Assembly (NCBI GenBank): GCA_028023455.1
Contig: JAQFVV010006712.1
Span: forward strand, 313,799 to 377,798
DNA from: Epiperipatus broadwayi
Lineage: Eukaryota > Onychophora > Udeonychophora > Euonychophora > Peripatidae
Reading direction: 5' to 3'
Length of the DNA stretch: 64,000 bases
In this document: piece after piece, positions 1 through 10,907 of the stretch
Numbering within the stretch: position 1 is the stretch's first letter
Layout: every line of letters starts with the position of its first letter
Program-made: the position numbers and the translations under genes
Notes under the pieces: model-generated
What the model was told of the DNA's origin: nothing
What the model saw: the letters and a program-made list of their open reading frames with translations, nothing else
Databases searched by the model: none

Positions 1-1020
1 TGACATGATAAATTTTAATTAATTTATTTATTTTATGCAAATTATGGATGAAAAGGAGATATATGTTATTGATACATAATAGAAGCATTAAATATTATTA
101 GCCTTATTGTAAATTAAAATAAAATATAGATTCTGATGAGAACTTGTTGGCTTATAGGTCTGATCATCATCAAAAGAGGTAAGATTTTACCTTAATATAT
201 ATATGAATTGCCAATACTTGTACATTGACACTGTTATTTATGTTTTTTTTGTTTGTTAATACTAATAATTTAGTTAATTATTTTTGCTGTACCTGACCAA
301 CTATTTCTAGTATAAATGGTTTGTTCTGTCTTTAACCTAATCACACTATATAGCAGGAGCATCCCATATCATCAACACGATTGGTCTGATTCAATCTATC
401 AAGTTAGTGAAAATAATAACAAATTATAATAAAATAACTTAACAAGCAAGGATGATTTAAATAATCATAAGTTGTAAAGTAATTTAATATTGTGTTAATT
501 TGGATATCAAATGGTTATTCTCTGAAGAGAATAATGATTAAAAATAATGATAATCAAAGAATATCCATGGATGTTAAATTAAATTATTTACATGTTATAA
601 ATTTCGTTACTAAGTTTATACTTATTGTAAATAAACTTGTTAAATATATATAATTTTAAATCAAAGATTGTCGTTTGTATTTATCCATATTCATTTTCAA
701 TTGTCATATATCCTCACACACCTACATATACTCTCACACATACCCTCATACACCTACTCATGTTTGGACATGCACATTATGTGATATTGATATACCCTGA
801 ACTAGATGAGTTTGCAATCTGGGAATAACAGAAATTAAAGATTATAAGAATGAGGTGATTATATGGATAGAGTCTGATACACATTTGAGAATTAATAACT
901 CATCTCCCAGGAATGAGATTAAAGTGTGCTTGGGTAAGACTCTTACCCACTATGATGACCTAGCTAATAATCTATTATCATACCATGTAAAACCCATTTC
1001 ATTATATATATATATATATA
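1..1020. other. AT-rich intergenic or intronic DNA, no feature seen
   Basis: No coding exon, RNA gene or dated repeat could be recognised. The stretch contains a short CA-type simple repeat around 715-760 and an AT run at about 1003-1024. The open frame at 637-828 is AT-rich low-complexity sequence with no recognisable motif. Confidence 0.5.
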
Positions 1021-1254
1021 TATAAACAGAAATAACTTTTGCCTTTTATTGTTGCCAAGAAACTATAAATTACTGCTAATTGATAATCTCTCTGAGGCTA
1101 AAGAATTTTCTCCATTAACCTATAATAGCTCAAAGCCATCAAGAGCTTTTATTGGTTAATGGAGAAAATTACTTAGCTTCAAGGAGATTGTCAATTAGTA
1201 TTAATTGATTTTTTTTTGGCAACAATAAAAGCTCAAAGTTATCTCTGTTTATAT
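1021..1254. repeat. foldback (long inverted repeat) element
   Basis: The left half (aacagaaataacttttgcct...) is mirrored by the right half ending ...agttatctctgttta. Arms of roughly 100 bp flank a centre near 1130-1145, and the imperfect match extends over most of the element. It lies next to an AT dinucleotide run and looks like a foldback-type non-autonomous DNA element. No target duplication could be fixed because the flank is AT repeat. Confidence 0.75.
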
Positions 1255-1326
1255 GAGTATAATCTCCTTATTTCTATTCTTTATTATAATAACAAATCAT
1301 GAAAATATTTAATTCATCAGTCACAT

Positions 1327-1362
<36 letters not shown>

Positions 1363-1456
1363 CCAATAATCAAATCACCTCCATCATTAAGAAATTTAGC
1401 TGTGCCTTCTGTGAAATACAGTAATATTAATATATTAGAGTCCATATTTCAAAATA
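1363..1456. repeat. half-copy of the foldback family at 61448-61637
   Basis: This segment (aatcaaatcacctccatcat..., then gccttctgtgaa and a ttagagt stretch) resembles one arm of the near-perfect palindrome at 61448-61637. It carries several substitutions and no second arm is present here. It is probably a decayed, truncated copy. Confidence 0.5.
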
Positions 1457-1685
1457 GCACAGCTCCAAAATGTAGTAACACATATACGTATTACAATTTA
1501 ATTTATATATCAAACCTACAGCACTCACCATTTTGATACAAATATATTAACAATTATTACTAATTATTTATTAGACTAGAAATAATCATATCATTTCTAC
1601 CCAAGAAATACACATTGAATTTTAGTCAAAAATTAATTACTATAATTTGATATTTATTTTATAAAGTGCAGACGGTATTGAAATT

Positions 1686-1815
1686 AAACTGAGAGAGTGC
1701 AAACTTCTCAAGCGCTTATGACTATCACCAGCCAATCAGCCAATCTGTCTCAGTGCTTGATCTGATTGGCTGGTGATAGTTATAATTTGATGTAAAATGT
1801 TCCAAGGTTTTGCAC
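1686..1815. repeat. short foldback element inserted in tandem array
   Basis: Inverted arms share actatcaccagccaatcag on one side and its complement on the other, and both ends carry gagtgcaaa or its complement. It sits inside one unit of the ~155-bp array and accounts for the extra length of that unit. Confidence 0.7.
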
Positions 1816-2139
1816 TCATAAATATCACATGTTTCACTTTAAATAGATATATTAATGACTTACTAATCATTCACTAGGCTAGAGATAATCACACCACTGC
1901 TAACCCAGAAGCAACTATTGAAAAGATTAGTTACCATAATTTAATTTGCAACTGCCATGGTTATTGTACTCACAACTATCACATGTTCCACATTAAATAG
2001 GTACATCAATCACTATTACTAATTATTTACTAGGATAGAGATAATCAGATCATTTCTAGCCCAGAAACAAACATTAAACACATTTAAAGATTTATCATTA
2101 CACTCTGATTTGCAAATGGAAAACTTCCTGTATTCACAT

Positions 2140-2398
2140 CCTTTCATTAAACAAAGCAAAACTCTCCATACAGTAGTGCCACCCTGTGCCAACAAGAGTA
2201 ATCAATAGATGCCAGAAGGCTTGTGCATAAAATCCCTATCTATTGCCTACTCATTCAATATCCCCAGACTAGTTTCTGGCTTGTGGCCTTCGTCAGTGAT
2301 TACTCTGGTTGGCACAGGATGGCACTACTGTATGGGGATTTTTGCTTTGTTTAATAACAATTATGTGCTAGTATAAGAGATGGTGATCACATCCTTTC
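2140..2398. repeat. foldback family A, copy 1
   Basis: The arms read aactctccatacagtagtgc... and ...gcactactgtatggggat, with internal inverted blocks including ggatgccagaaggcttgtg-type sequence. The flanks share cacatcctttcatt on both sides, which looks like a ~14-bp target duplication of the host array unit. The left outer arm (the tagcacataatt segment) is missing and only the right one is present. Confidence 0.8.
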
Positions 2399-2811
2399 AT
2401 TTTAAATAAATCCATTGTTGCTTACCATTAGTTATTTATTAAGGTAAAGATAATCATTTTTAGCCCAGAAAGAAATTTTATATTCGGTGAATGATTAATT
2501 ATTACTATTTAATTTCCAAGTGTCAAACTTTATGCACTCGCAACTATCGCATGTTACACATTGAATAGATACATCAATGACTATAACTAATCATTTACTA
2601 GGCTAGAGATAATCATATCATTCTTAGCCCAGAAAGAAACATTAAATTCAGTTAATGATTAATTATTACTATTTAATTTACAAGTGTCAAACTTTATGCA
2701 CTCGCAATTATGACACCTTTCATTTCAAAGAGATATATCATTCACTACCACTAATCATCTATTAGTTTAGACAAAATCATATCCCAGAAAAAAAATAATT
2801 AAACCACTAAA

Positions 2812-3056
2812 CGTCACATGATTACCATCTCTTACTAGCACATAATTGTTATTAAACAAGGCAAAACTCTCTATGCAGTAGTGCCACTGTGTGCCAAACA
2901 GAGTAATCACTGGATGCCAGAAGGCTTGTCTGGGATATTGGATGAGTAGGCACTAGATAGGGATTTTATGCACAAACCTTCTGGCATCCATTGATAACTC
3001 TGTTTGGCACAGGGTGACACTATTGTATAGAGAGTTTTGCCTTGTTTAACAAAATA
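2812..3056. repeat. foldback family A, copy 2
   Basis: It begins with a cacatgattaccatctctta outer arm and a tagcacataattgttatt segment, followed by the caaaactctctatgcagtag arm. The mirrored arm ends in gagagttttgccttgtttaa. It interrupts one unit of the ~155-bp array. The two inner halves are a near-perfect inverted repeat around the ggatattggatgagtaggca block. Confidence 0.85.
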
Positions 3057-3230
3057 ATTATTACAATTTATTAAACTTACAGCTGTTAAAACTTCTGCAT
3101 TTCCATCTCTTTGATATAATCCATGTTAAATAATTCTGTTAATCATTATTACTCAGAATTTATTAAGCTGGAGATTATCACATCATTTCTAATCAGATAT
3201 ATAAACATTGCATTTAATTAAAGATTAACA

Positions 3231-3961
3231 AACAATAACACTTATGATTTGAATGCTACCAATATAATATTTTGAATTTCAGTGATATAAGAACATAATG
3301 AAGCAGTTTAGATTGAAAATAACTTACAAAATATTAAACTTCTTCTATAAATATGATCACTGCCTTTTGAACCATTGTCCATTATTTAATAAGCCATGTT
3401 TAAGACACAATTAATTGATAATAAGCAAAAAAAAAAGCAGTAACATTTATTCTATGACTGGCTTGTAAACTTTTGATGGGGACAAATTAATACATTTTTA
3501 AGTGTTTACATACATGAAACCCACAGATATATATATATATATGTTTGTATAACTGTATAGTAAAAAATTTGATCTGGGGTATGTTGCACTAAGCCAATAG
3601 TTTAGGATTTAATAACCATCATATGGAAAAGTGCATCATTGAGAACAAAATATCACTTATCAATCTTTCTCAATCTCACATGAACTGCTTATCTTTCTAT
3701 TTACATGTCATAATTATGAACTGTTTATCATAGATCTTGATGTTTTTGCTGACCTCATAATATAAAGAGTTTTAACTTATCCATGCATTAGAATTCATGT
3801 TTTCAATCGGAGAGGAATATTCACATTAAAGCAACCAATGGAATAAGAATCTCATATTGTAAAGAATAAGTCACTACAATTGTAAATAATACATATGTAC
3901 TAAATTATTTGATGCACCTTAATAAAAACACTATACATAAATGTAAATATATGTAAAAATC
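3231..3961. other. AT-rich DNA, no feature seen
   Basis: Nothing coding or clearly repeated was recognised. A short AT run occurs near 3527-3542. Confidence 0.4.
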
Positions 3962-4537
3962 AATTTGATATATATTAGATACAATAATATTCATATAATT
4001 CAATTTATTCTATTAAAAATACTTTCGACAATGTTCCTTTTAATCTTTGTCAACTATATAACGTTGAATAATCAAAATGAGACATTATTTTATAACTCCC
4101 ATAATTCTATTCAGTTCTCCCACAATTCTGTTCTTTTAATGTTTGATGATTGACGATTCATTAATGCTTCACGATTCCTCGAAATTAATATAGCTTCTTT
4201 TATTTTTCGTTTATTGTGGTCACATTCAATTTATATAAATTTTATGTTTTTATAATCAAATTTAAACCCGTATTCACAAGTCTTATTATGATCAAATATA
4301 ACAGTTGCTGAAGATTTATTTTCATCTTTTCCTAATTCGTTTTTTGATAACTAAGTTATCATCTTTTCCTAATTGTTTATCTTTTTGAATTCTTTTACAT
4401 AAAATAGTCTCGTTTTGATTATTCAACGTTATATCGTTACATAGTTGACAAAGACTAAAAGAAACATAGTCGAAAGTACTTCTAACAGAAAAAGTTGAAT
4501 TATATGCATATTATTGTATTTAATATATATAAAATTG
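3962..4537. mobile_element. foldback DNA element with ~130-bp terminal inverted repeats
   Basis: The left arm (3962-4095) and the complement of the right arm (4400-4537) match over about 130 bp. Shared blocks include atacaataata, tactttcgac, ctttgtcaacta and acgttgaataatcaaaa. The internal ~300 bp is AT-rich and codes for nothing recognisable. The open frames at 3965-4153 and 4495-4686 fall on the arms and are by-products. The superfamily is not assignable without target-site evidence. Confidence 0.8.
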
Positions 4538-4926
4538 AATTCTACATATATTTTGAAGGACTACAGGCACCAAAATTAATATTTAATATATATAACATTA
4601 ATATTTTTTTCGCTTGTATTTGTAATTTTTTTGCAAATGTGTGTGTGTATTTTACGAAACAGTTTTTATCTCTTTCCTTAATTTAGCGGCATTTTCCGTG
4701 ATTAAATTAAGAAAAGAAACACAAACTGCTTCATAAAACATATGCACACATATATTCAAAAGAATTACATATATAGAGCGCTAAATATCTTATGTAATAA
4801 ACATTAACTGGCATACAACTGTACATATAATTGAAATGTTCTCTAATGATAGCATAAGATAATGTTTATTAGCAAAAGAGCATACTTTATTATCTTTCCA
4901 CCACAAATGATAAGCATTAGTTACAT

Positions 4927-5292
4927 CAGGGGTCCCCAACCTTTTTGCACTTAAGAGCACATTCTATAATACCAGCCAGGTGGCGGGCACTTTATTTTTT
5001 CAATGTAAATTTATAGTTGGATATTGTTAATAATACACATAATGTACAAAAAAATATTTATTTCAAAAATAAAATTTTAACATATAATTAACGTTTATAT
5101 TTTTACGCTGTAAAAGTATAGTATGCCCCTCAATTTGATTACAATATAACACAATAATTTATAAGAAATTTTAAAAATTAAATTTATTTATATCAGATAA
5201 ATAATTTTTTATCGTGTTCAGATAGCGGCGGGCACACGTAAAATGGTCTGCGGTTACCATGGTGCCCGCGGGCATAGGGTTGGGGACCCCTG
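4927..5292. mobile_element. hAT-type MITE with perfect 8-bp target duplication
   Basis: The 366-bp element has terminal inverted repeats caggggtccccaacc and ggttggggacccctg, a well-known hAT-superfamily terminus type. Both sides carry the 8-bp duplication agttacat (4919-4926 and 5293-5300), the size expected for hAT. The subterminal regions carry GC-richer gcgggcac blocks, while the interior is AT-rich and non-coding. It must have been mobilised by a transposase encoded elsewhere. Confidence 0.95.
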
Positions 5293-5300
5293 AGTTACAT

Positions 5301-5760
5301 TATGGCATGAGAGCATTCCACTTATCTATACAATTACATGAAAATTAATCTCAGCATAGGATATAAAAAATATTTAGTACTTTAATCTACATTACATATT
5401 TTTATTAATGAGAAAAATCTTATAATTATCTAAAAAATATCGATCAAAACTTTTAAAAATAGATTTGTTGATTGATTTGAAAATTCATTTCTTCTAGCCT
5501 AAGTATTTTAGACATTTCTCTATATAAAGAGAAAAAAGAAGGCATTCAGCATTGTCTTACTCTATATAGATAGCATTTCAATTTCTTTATACACTTGTAT
5601 GATGACTGATACACAATTCAATCTATAAAACAAGTTATGATCACTTGGTTGCACTACTGCATGCAGAGTTTGGTAAGGATTTTAAATATATATAGAAGTA
5701 AATAGAATGTCGAGTGTGAGTTAATTTGCAATAATATCCAGGAAAGTAGTTTACTCTTCA
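5301..5760. other. AT-rich DNA, no feature seen
   Basis: No recognisable gene or repeat. The minus-strand open frame at 5654-5851 shows no family resemblance. Confidence 0.4.
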
Positions 5761-5779
5761 AGACTCGAACAGGATCATT

Positions 5780-6515
5780 AGCAACAAGAGAATATGTGCA
5801 TAAATGGAGGAGTGTGACTGATTTGGTCTGCAAGTTATGAAAAGAAGGCATGGAAAATATTAGGGCATCTTTTAATTGAATGTAAATGCTTACAAGGAGA
5901 AAGGGTATAAATAATGAAGTTGTGGGAAAATAAATATAAATGAAATGATTATACGGAAAGTGAGTTTTTGGTTTTTATTCTGGGTTTGGGAAAAGATAAA
6001 AGGGGATCTAGATATGAAGACCAAAGAGTGGATAAGATGATGTTGTGGAAATGGAATGGAGCAGGGTGTAGAAAAATATGGGAAAAACTTAGGGTGGGAA
6101 ATGGAAAGGCAAGGTAAGGTGGCTAACAGGGTTTCTCTGGGAATAGTGGCTGAGAGATTCCTGACTCCGATAAAGGCAAAGCCATAGTGCAGTGCATTGC
6201 ATGCTTACAAGCAGCAAGGATACAAATACTGAAGTTGTTGGAGAATGAATATAAACAAAATGATTATATAGAAAGTGCATTCTTGGTTTTTATGCTGGGT
6301 TTGGAAAAAAATAAAGGAGATCTAGATATAAAGGGCATAGAGTGGACAATGATGATGTTGTGGAACTGGGATGGAGCAGAATAAAAAAGAATATGGCAAA
6401 AACTTAGGGTGGGATATGGAAAGGGAAGGTAAGGTGGCTAACATGTTTCTTTGGGCATAGTGGCTGAGAGACTCCTAATTCCAATAAAGAAGGAGCCATA
6501 ATGCATTGCATCACC
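5780..6515 (+). pseudogene. duplicated C-terminal LINE-like remnant (HLLIEC zinc-finger type)
   Basis: Two diverged direct copies, about 5870-6200 and 6200-6515, share blocks such as gaaatgattatacggaaagt, cttggtttttatgctgggtt, ggcaaggtaaggtggctaac and tagtggctgagag. The first copy reads HLLIECKCLQGER just after a K-A-W-K-ILG stretch. This resembles the H-x-x-x-x-C end of the zinc finger found at the C terminus of many non-LTR reverse transcriptases. The second copy is open for 65 codons (6187-6384). Each frame has stops, so neither copy is functional. The LINE assignment is inference from one short motif. Confidence 0.5.
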
Positions 6516-6604
6516 TTATTTTTATTTAAAATAGGTTATAGTTAAGACATATAAATAAAACCCTAGAAAATTATTTCTATATAAAATATTAAGGTGTTTG
6601 AAGT

Positions 6605-6705
6605 CAGTTTGAAGTCACTGCATCATTTAATAGTCAATCTTTTAGCTGTCAACAATCTCAACCTGTAGTCAAGGCAATCTCCTTTAACAATAACATGAGT
6701 TTAAC
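6605..6705 (+). repeat. dispersed repeat fragment (aactgttgtcaaggcaacct family)
   Basis: The stretch around tcaacaatctcaacctgtag and caaggcaatctccttt matches segments at 54726-54905 and 55085-55265, and the complement of 10770-10870. This is a dispersed family of unknown type. Confidence 0.5.
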
Positions 6706-6834
6706 AGATAGGCCATTCTAGAATATTTTAAACTTAATGATAGCTTATAATTCAAAAGCAAGTTTTCAAATGGAATGCACAGCAGATGTACAAGTTTCCT
6801 GTGTTATATATATATATATATATATATAATTAGA

Positions 6835-7262
6835 GAGTTTTGAACTCAAACTTTCAAGCTACTTTTAGTTATCCATTTCATTTTATACAATTGATACACA
6901 TGGACCACATACATCGGAAAATAATAAATGATCTCCAATATATATATTTTGTGTTGAACCAGAATCATCAGTTAGTCTATATCATCTCCCATACATATAT
7001 ATATATATATAATCAATGCTAGGTTTAATAAAACAAGCACTGATTAAATATATATTTGTGTAAACCGAGCACTCATTATATATATATGGAAGATGATCTA
7101 GACCAAATGATGAAGGCTAGTTCAGCACGAAATACATATATTGGAGGTCATTTATCTTTATTGCAAGTATGTGCTCATGTGTATCAGTTGTATAAAATGA
7201 AATGGATGACTAAAGGGAACTTGAAAGTCTGAGTTCGAAACCTCTAATTACATCTAGCTTAA
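6835..7262. repeat. foldback family B (agcactcatca arm), inverted pair
   Basis: A minus-orientation arm (6835-7018) faces a plus-orientation arm (7083-7262). The plus arm reads ggaagatgatctagacca, tagttcagcacgaaatacat, tggaggtcatttatc and gaacttgaaagtctgagttc. The end of each arm has a gagttcgaacct-like block reminiscent of a Pol III B box, so a tRNA-type SINE ancestry is possible. Other copies are at 15680-16340, 31330-31665, 55675-56115, 62500-62885 and 62995-63375. Confidence 0.75.
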
Positions 7263-7264
7263 CA

Positions 7265-7825
7265 TATAAATACTATAGATGTATTTAAATATATATATAT
7301 ATATATATAAGTCATGTGACATCTGACTTTTTATTATTACTATATATATATATATATATGAAATAGAACCAATTATAGATCATAACTGAAATTCAAATAT
7401 AAAAACTGAATTTATCAGTAACACTTGACATTAGAATACTGCAGCAGCACGACCTGTGAAACAAGCATAACGTCTAAATATAACAACATAGGTAAATGGT
7501 TGCCTTCAATCTACAGATGGCAAAGATGTTTGATTATTAACTATCCATATCGAAATTACTTCCCTTTTATCCTTTTTGTTTATATTAGTCTGAATTTCAA
7601 TATTCTTAATATCTCTGCAACGCTGCTTTATTCAGATTTTGTTGTTTTATAGGTAGCACTGTTGAAGTTTTCTAGCACTCATCATAATTTGAAACCATAC
7701 CTGGAACTTTTATAATCATATAAGAACCAATTGCTAATAAATTTATCTAAGATTATAAATCGATTGTAACTCTTAAATTGAAATATTTGGAGTAATATTT
7801 AAATAAACCGAGAAAAATACACTGA
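7265..7825. other. AT-rich DNA with short AT runs, no gene seen
   Basis: AT dinucleotide runs occur near 7291-7308 and 7341-7358. The open frame at 7425-7652 has no recognisable motif on either strand. Confidence 0.4.
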
Positions 7826-8087
7826 CAAAGTTTAAACAGTACCATATTCTCCATACAGTAGAGCCTTAGTAATCAGATATGTGCACAAAATTTCTATCTA
7901 GTGCCTACTCATCTAACATCCTCAGCCTAGTTTTTATTGATTATTAAGGCTTATACTGGGTGGCACTACTGTATTAAGAGTTTACTGTATTAAGAGTTTG
8001 ACTTTGTTTAAGAAGAAGCCACAATACATCTCATCACATGCTGTTTAAACCACTTGTGTAAGCATAGAAAATGGTGATCATGTGATG
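7826..8087. repeat. foldback family A, copy 3 (decayed)
   Basis: It has the ctccatacagtagagcc and ggtggcactactgtattaag arms, the ctatctagtgcctactcatc block, and a closing aatggtgatcatgtgatg outer arm. It is more diverged than the other copies, and the sequence gagtttactgtattaa is locally duplicated near 7975-7996. Confidence 0.75.
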
Positions 8088-8394
8088 TATTAATGACAAA
8101 GTTAACAGACTTTCCTTTAAAGTGCCAAGATAACATTAAAAAAGTTAATGATTTTAATAATTTTATCTATATAAAACTCCCAAGACAACAAACACCTGCT
8201 AAACATTACTTAACAGGTAAATTGATTATAATAAACACCTTGCTATCATATGCTTAAACCTGATGTGTTACCTCTTCTACTAGTTCAGGTGTAATGACAG
8301 GTGAGCAGAAGAAAATGTATTTTTTATTTAACTAAGATTATATACAAATATACTATAACTGTTACAATTATAAATTTATTTAACGCACATTGAT

Positions 8395-8512
8395 TATGTA
8401 AGTAATATTTACTAAGGCAATAAATCTAAAGCATGTGTGGTTGAAATGCGAAGGTAGGGACCTCTACATGTCTTAACCACAAGCTTATGCATTGGAAGAG
8501 AAGAGGGGAACT
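8395..8512 (+). repeat. dispersed repeat (agggacctctac family)
   Basis: The segment from tttactaaggcaataaatct through gtagggacctctacatgtct to agagaagagggg matches the complement of about 61970-62095 with shared blocks in the same order. Two copies in opposite orientation lie over 50 kb apart. The family is not recognised. Confidence 0.6.
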
Positions 8513-9073
8513 GTAATGATAGTAATACTTTATCTATAATAGAGATATTTTCCATTTATCTGTAAATGTTTTCTTTAATAGTCGGATAAAAACCGATCTG
8601 ATATTAATGTTCTGGGCAGCTTGGTGCAATGGAAAAATGGCAGGTTAAGACCATAAATTCAGCCCAACTTCATCATTTCTGGGGCTCAAATCTTTTATGA
8701 AATTCCAAATAATAAAGCTATTCAATGAATTATTTATTTTACCACAATTAAAGGAACAAATATTTAAACGTAGATTGATTTTTTGGAAATTTAGTATACA
8801 AGATCATTAAAATTATTAATGTTACCATAGCTACTTAAATTAGGAAGTTTATCAACATTGATAGTTTTAGTCTATTTATAATATTAAGCAGATAAATGAA
8901 GAGATGTCTTTGTTGCATGGAATTGTTCTCTATAATATTGGGAAGTGACAGATATTGTCTAAATGTGTGACTGAAACTGTTTACTATAACAAATTTAGCT
9001 GACTAGCAAAGTGCAACGAGTATGTTTTCATATTTTGTGCATGCTATTATTCTTAAATACGGACATTACTTAC
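8513..9073. other. intronic DNA downstream of exon 5
   Basis: No cyclase-domain exon was found here on the minus strand. A stretch at about 8610-8705 has weak tRNA-like A-box and B-box resemblance but is too poor to call. Confidence 0.4.
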
Positions 9074-9214
9074 AATGGTAGCATCCTTCTCAGCAAAAAG
9101 TCTATTCTTTTCTTTTCTTCAAAAAGTTCTTGTGTTCGTTCTTCAACTAACTTTTCAAGATTTAAGGCATACCTTTCCATCATAGTCATTAAATTCTCCA
9201 TGATATTGTGTTTT
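9074..9214 (-). CDS. receptor guanylate cyclase, exon 5 of 5 in window (coiled-coil signalling helix)
   Basis: The 141-bp exon encodes KHNIMENLMTMMERYALNLE followed by KLVEERTQELFEEKKR and ends LLRRMLP. The NLEKLVEERTQEL stretch is the near-invariant signalling-helix coiled coil between the kinase-homology and cyclase domains of receptor guanylate cyclases. It dimerises the protein and passes the signal to the catalytic domain. The acceptor is ttattag at 9215 and the donor is GTAAGT from 9073. Two bases remain at the 3' end, so the next exon must supply one base before the expected SVA-like start of the cyclase domain. No DIVGFT-type catalytic exon was seen between 1 and 9073, so this domain is presumed to lie left of the window. 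Confidence 0.95.
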
Positions 9215-9354
9215 CTAATAACAGAAAGCATTACTGTTGTATACACATAAATACATGAAAATATTCAATTAAACGTATGCAACTCTTTTATGAGAAACTA
9301 AATTATTAATTGCAGGATATCAAAAGAAATAAGTTCATATATATATATCCGGCG

Positions 9355-9356
9355 CC

Positions 9357-9424
<68 letters not shown>
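9355..9424. repeat. (AT)n microsatellite
   Basis: About 65 bp of pure AT dinucleotide repeat, preceded by a shorter AT run and a GC island ccggcgcccc at about 9349-9358. Confidence 0.95.
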
Positions 9425-9427
<3 letters not shown>

Positions 9428-9451
9428 AACAAAGGCAGTGGTAATTAAATA

Positions 9452-9602
9452 TTATATACAGTTTCAATCTGCAGAAGTACTTTTGATTAATTCCTTAACC
9501 ATCCTCAACCACCATTAAATTTAAATTAACAGTGATTGAGAAGGGTTAAGGAATTAACCAAAAGTACTTCTGAAGATTGAAAGACTATATATAATAGTTC
9601 AT
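9452..9602. repeat. palindromic MITE, family C, copy 1
   Basis: The left arm carries tttcaatctgcagaagtac, then ttttgattaattccttaacc. The right arm is its complement, ending ttgaaagactatatataat. Arms are about 65 bp around a short centre. A second copy with the same ends is at 22122-22280. The TA-rich termini would suit a TA-targeting element, but this cannot be proved here. Confidence 0.85.
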
Positions 9603-9604
9603 TT

Positions 9605-10760
9605 TCATTATATTTATTATTTTTATTGTTATTACAATACTTCTTAATTAACAGACATTTTATTTGTGTATATATATAACCAAAATTAACCTAAATCCAA
9701 AACAACCAGACTAGCCAAAAAATAAAATCAAAAACACAACCAATGGTTTCACTGCTACAAACAGACTTTTCAAGTGAAAAGAACTAAAGAACTACAAAAC
9801 AACACCATATATATTAATCATTACCCACAAATTCATTTACTTCCCATCCACCCTTAATATTTAAAAAAAACTTTTACATAAGTTAATTGCTTCAGATTAA
9901 TAAATTTTCAATAATAAAGATTCTTTAATTCTCTTTATTTCAGTTCTCTCAAAAAAGACAACATTAGTTTCATCAAAATTAAGTGTGACCTGTATCTTTT
10001 CATAGATATATAAAGCAGAACTAAGATATTTATTTCTAATTCTATTTTTATGTATCTTTATTCTTTCATTTAAGCTCAACTATTCTGACCTATATATACT
10101 TTCTTACAAAACAATGGATAATATACACTACTCCAAGCATAGTTACATATATGTAACTTAACATGGATATTTTGCAATAGACTTTTTTATATTCAAATTT
10201 AGGCACTACAAATAAAAACAATGTCATATTTCTAATTTTTGAAATGAATTTTGCATACATTAAACTCATTTACAAGATTTTTTTGATTATTAAGACAATA
10301 TTTTAAATAAATAAGATTTAGTTAAAAAAAATAGAAATTAATATTCTTCAATTGTTTTTTCTTTCTAGCAAAGATTCAGTAGAACCATTATTTTAAAATA
10401 TATATATATCACCATATTTTGTTCATTGTTAAAAACTTACAATACCAAAAATATGTGATTTTAAATACACTGTTAGACTTGACAACATGCCAGACAGTTC
10501 AGAAATATTTCAGAGACATATTCATTATCATCAATACCTAATATGTACACAAAATTTGAAGGAAATCCATTCAATAAAAAGTATATTAAAAATTGCTTAA
10601 TGGTTTAATTAAGACAAATAAACACAATTTCTAAGTTGAATAAAAAAAAATTAAAAATATTTATAGACTGAATATTATCTGATCAGCAAACTTAAGAAAT
10701 GTTTCTGTACACCACTGTGTCTTAGAAATTTAATATGATGGGAATGTTGAAATGATTTTC
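9605..10760. other. intron between exons 5 and 4, AT-rich
   Basis: No exon or repeat was recognised. The minus-strand open frame at 9897-10079 (60 codons) is lysine- and isoleucine-rich with no family resemblance. Confidence 0.4.
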
Positions 10761-10764
10761 AACA

Positions 10765-10870
10765 GTTGTTCATTGGTGGACATTGGAGATTGCATATAAC
10801 ATCTCTGTTAAAAGGAGGTTGTCATGACAACAGTTTAAGATTGTTGATTGTTATCTATATTGGAAATGTC
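10765..10870 (-). repeat. dispersed repeat fragment, inverted relative to 54726-54905
   Basis: On the minus strand it carries caatcaacatttagacat, caacaatcttaaactgttgt and catgacaacctcctttta, which match the repeats at 54726-54905, 55085-55265 and 6605-6705. Confidence 0.6.
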
Positions 10871-10907
10871 TAAATGTTGATTGGTTTCTAATGGTTATAT
10901 ATATATA

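Larger units (their letters stand above)
1490..3230 (+). repeat. degenerate tandem array, ~150-165 bp unit, seven units
   Basis: A motif of the form ggctagagataatcatatca, then ttctagcccagaaa, recurs near 1573, 1879, 2033, 2442, 2603, 2767 and 3168. Spacings are about 154-164 bp where units are adjacent. Three larger spacings shrink to about 150-161 bp once the foldback insertions at 1686-1815, 2140-2398 and 2812-3056 are subtracted. Each unit also carries a 'tgcactcgcaactatcacat'-like stretch. The units are clearly diverged, so this is an old minisatellite or satellite fragment. Confidence 0.75.

Noticed and set aside
1490-3230. CRISPR-like array of spaced repeats
   Set aside because: The units are ~155 bp, diverged and contiguous, in a eukaryotic intron-like context. 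There are no short identical repeats with unique spacers.
8607-8710. possible tRNA or SINE with weak A- and B-box-like segments
   Set aside because: The spacing is too long, there is no cloverleaf, and no tail or target duplication was seen.
1-9073. guanylate cyclase catalytic exons (DIVGFT-type motif)
   Set aside because: The minus strand was scanned for the conserved catalytic motif and neighbouring blocks and none was found. The domain is presumed to lie outside the window.
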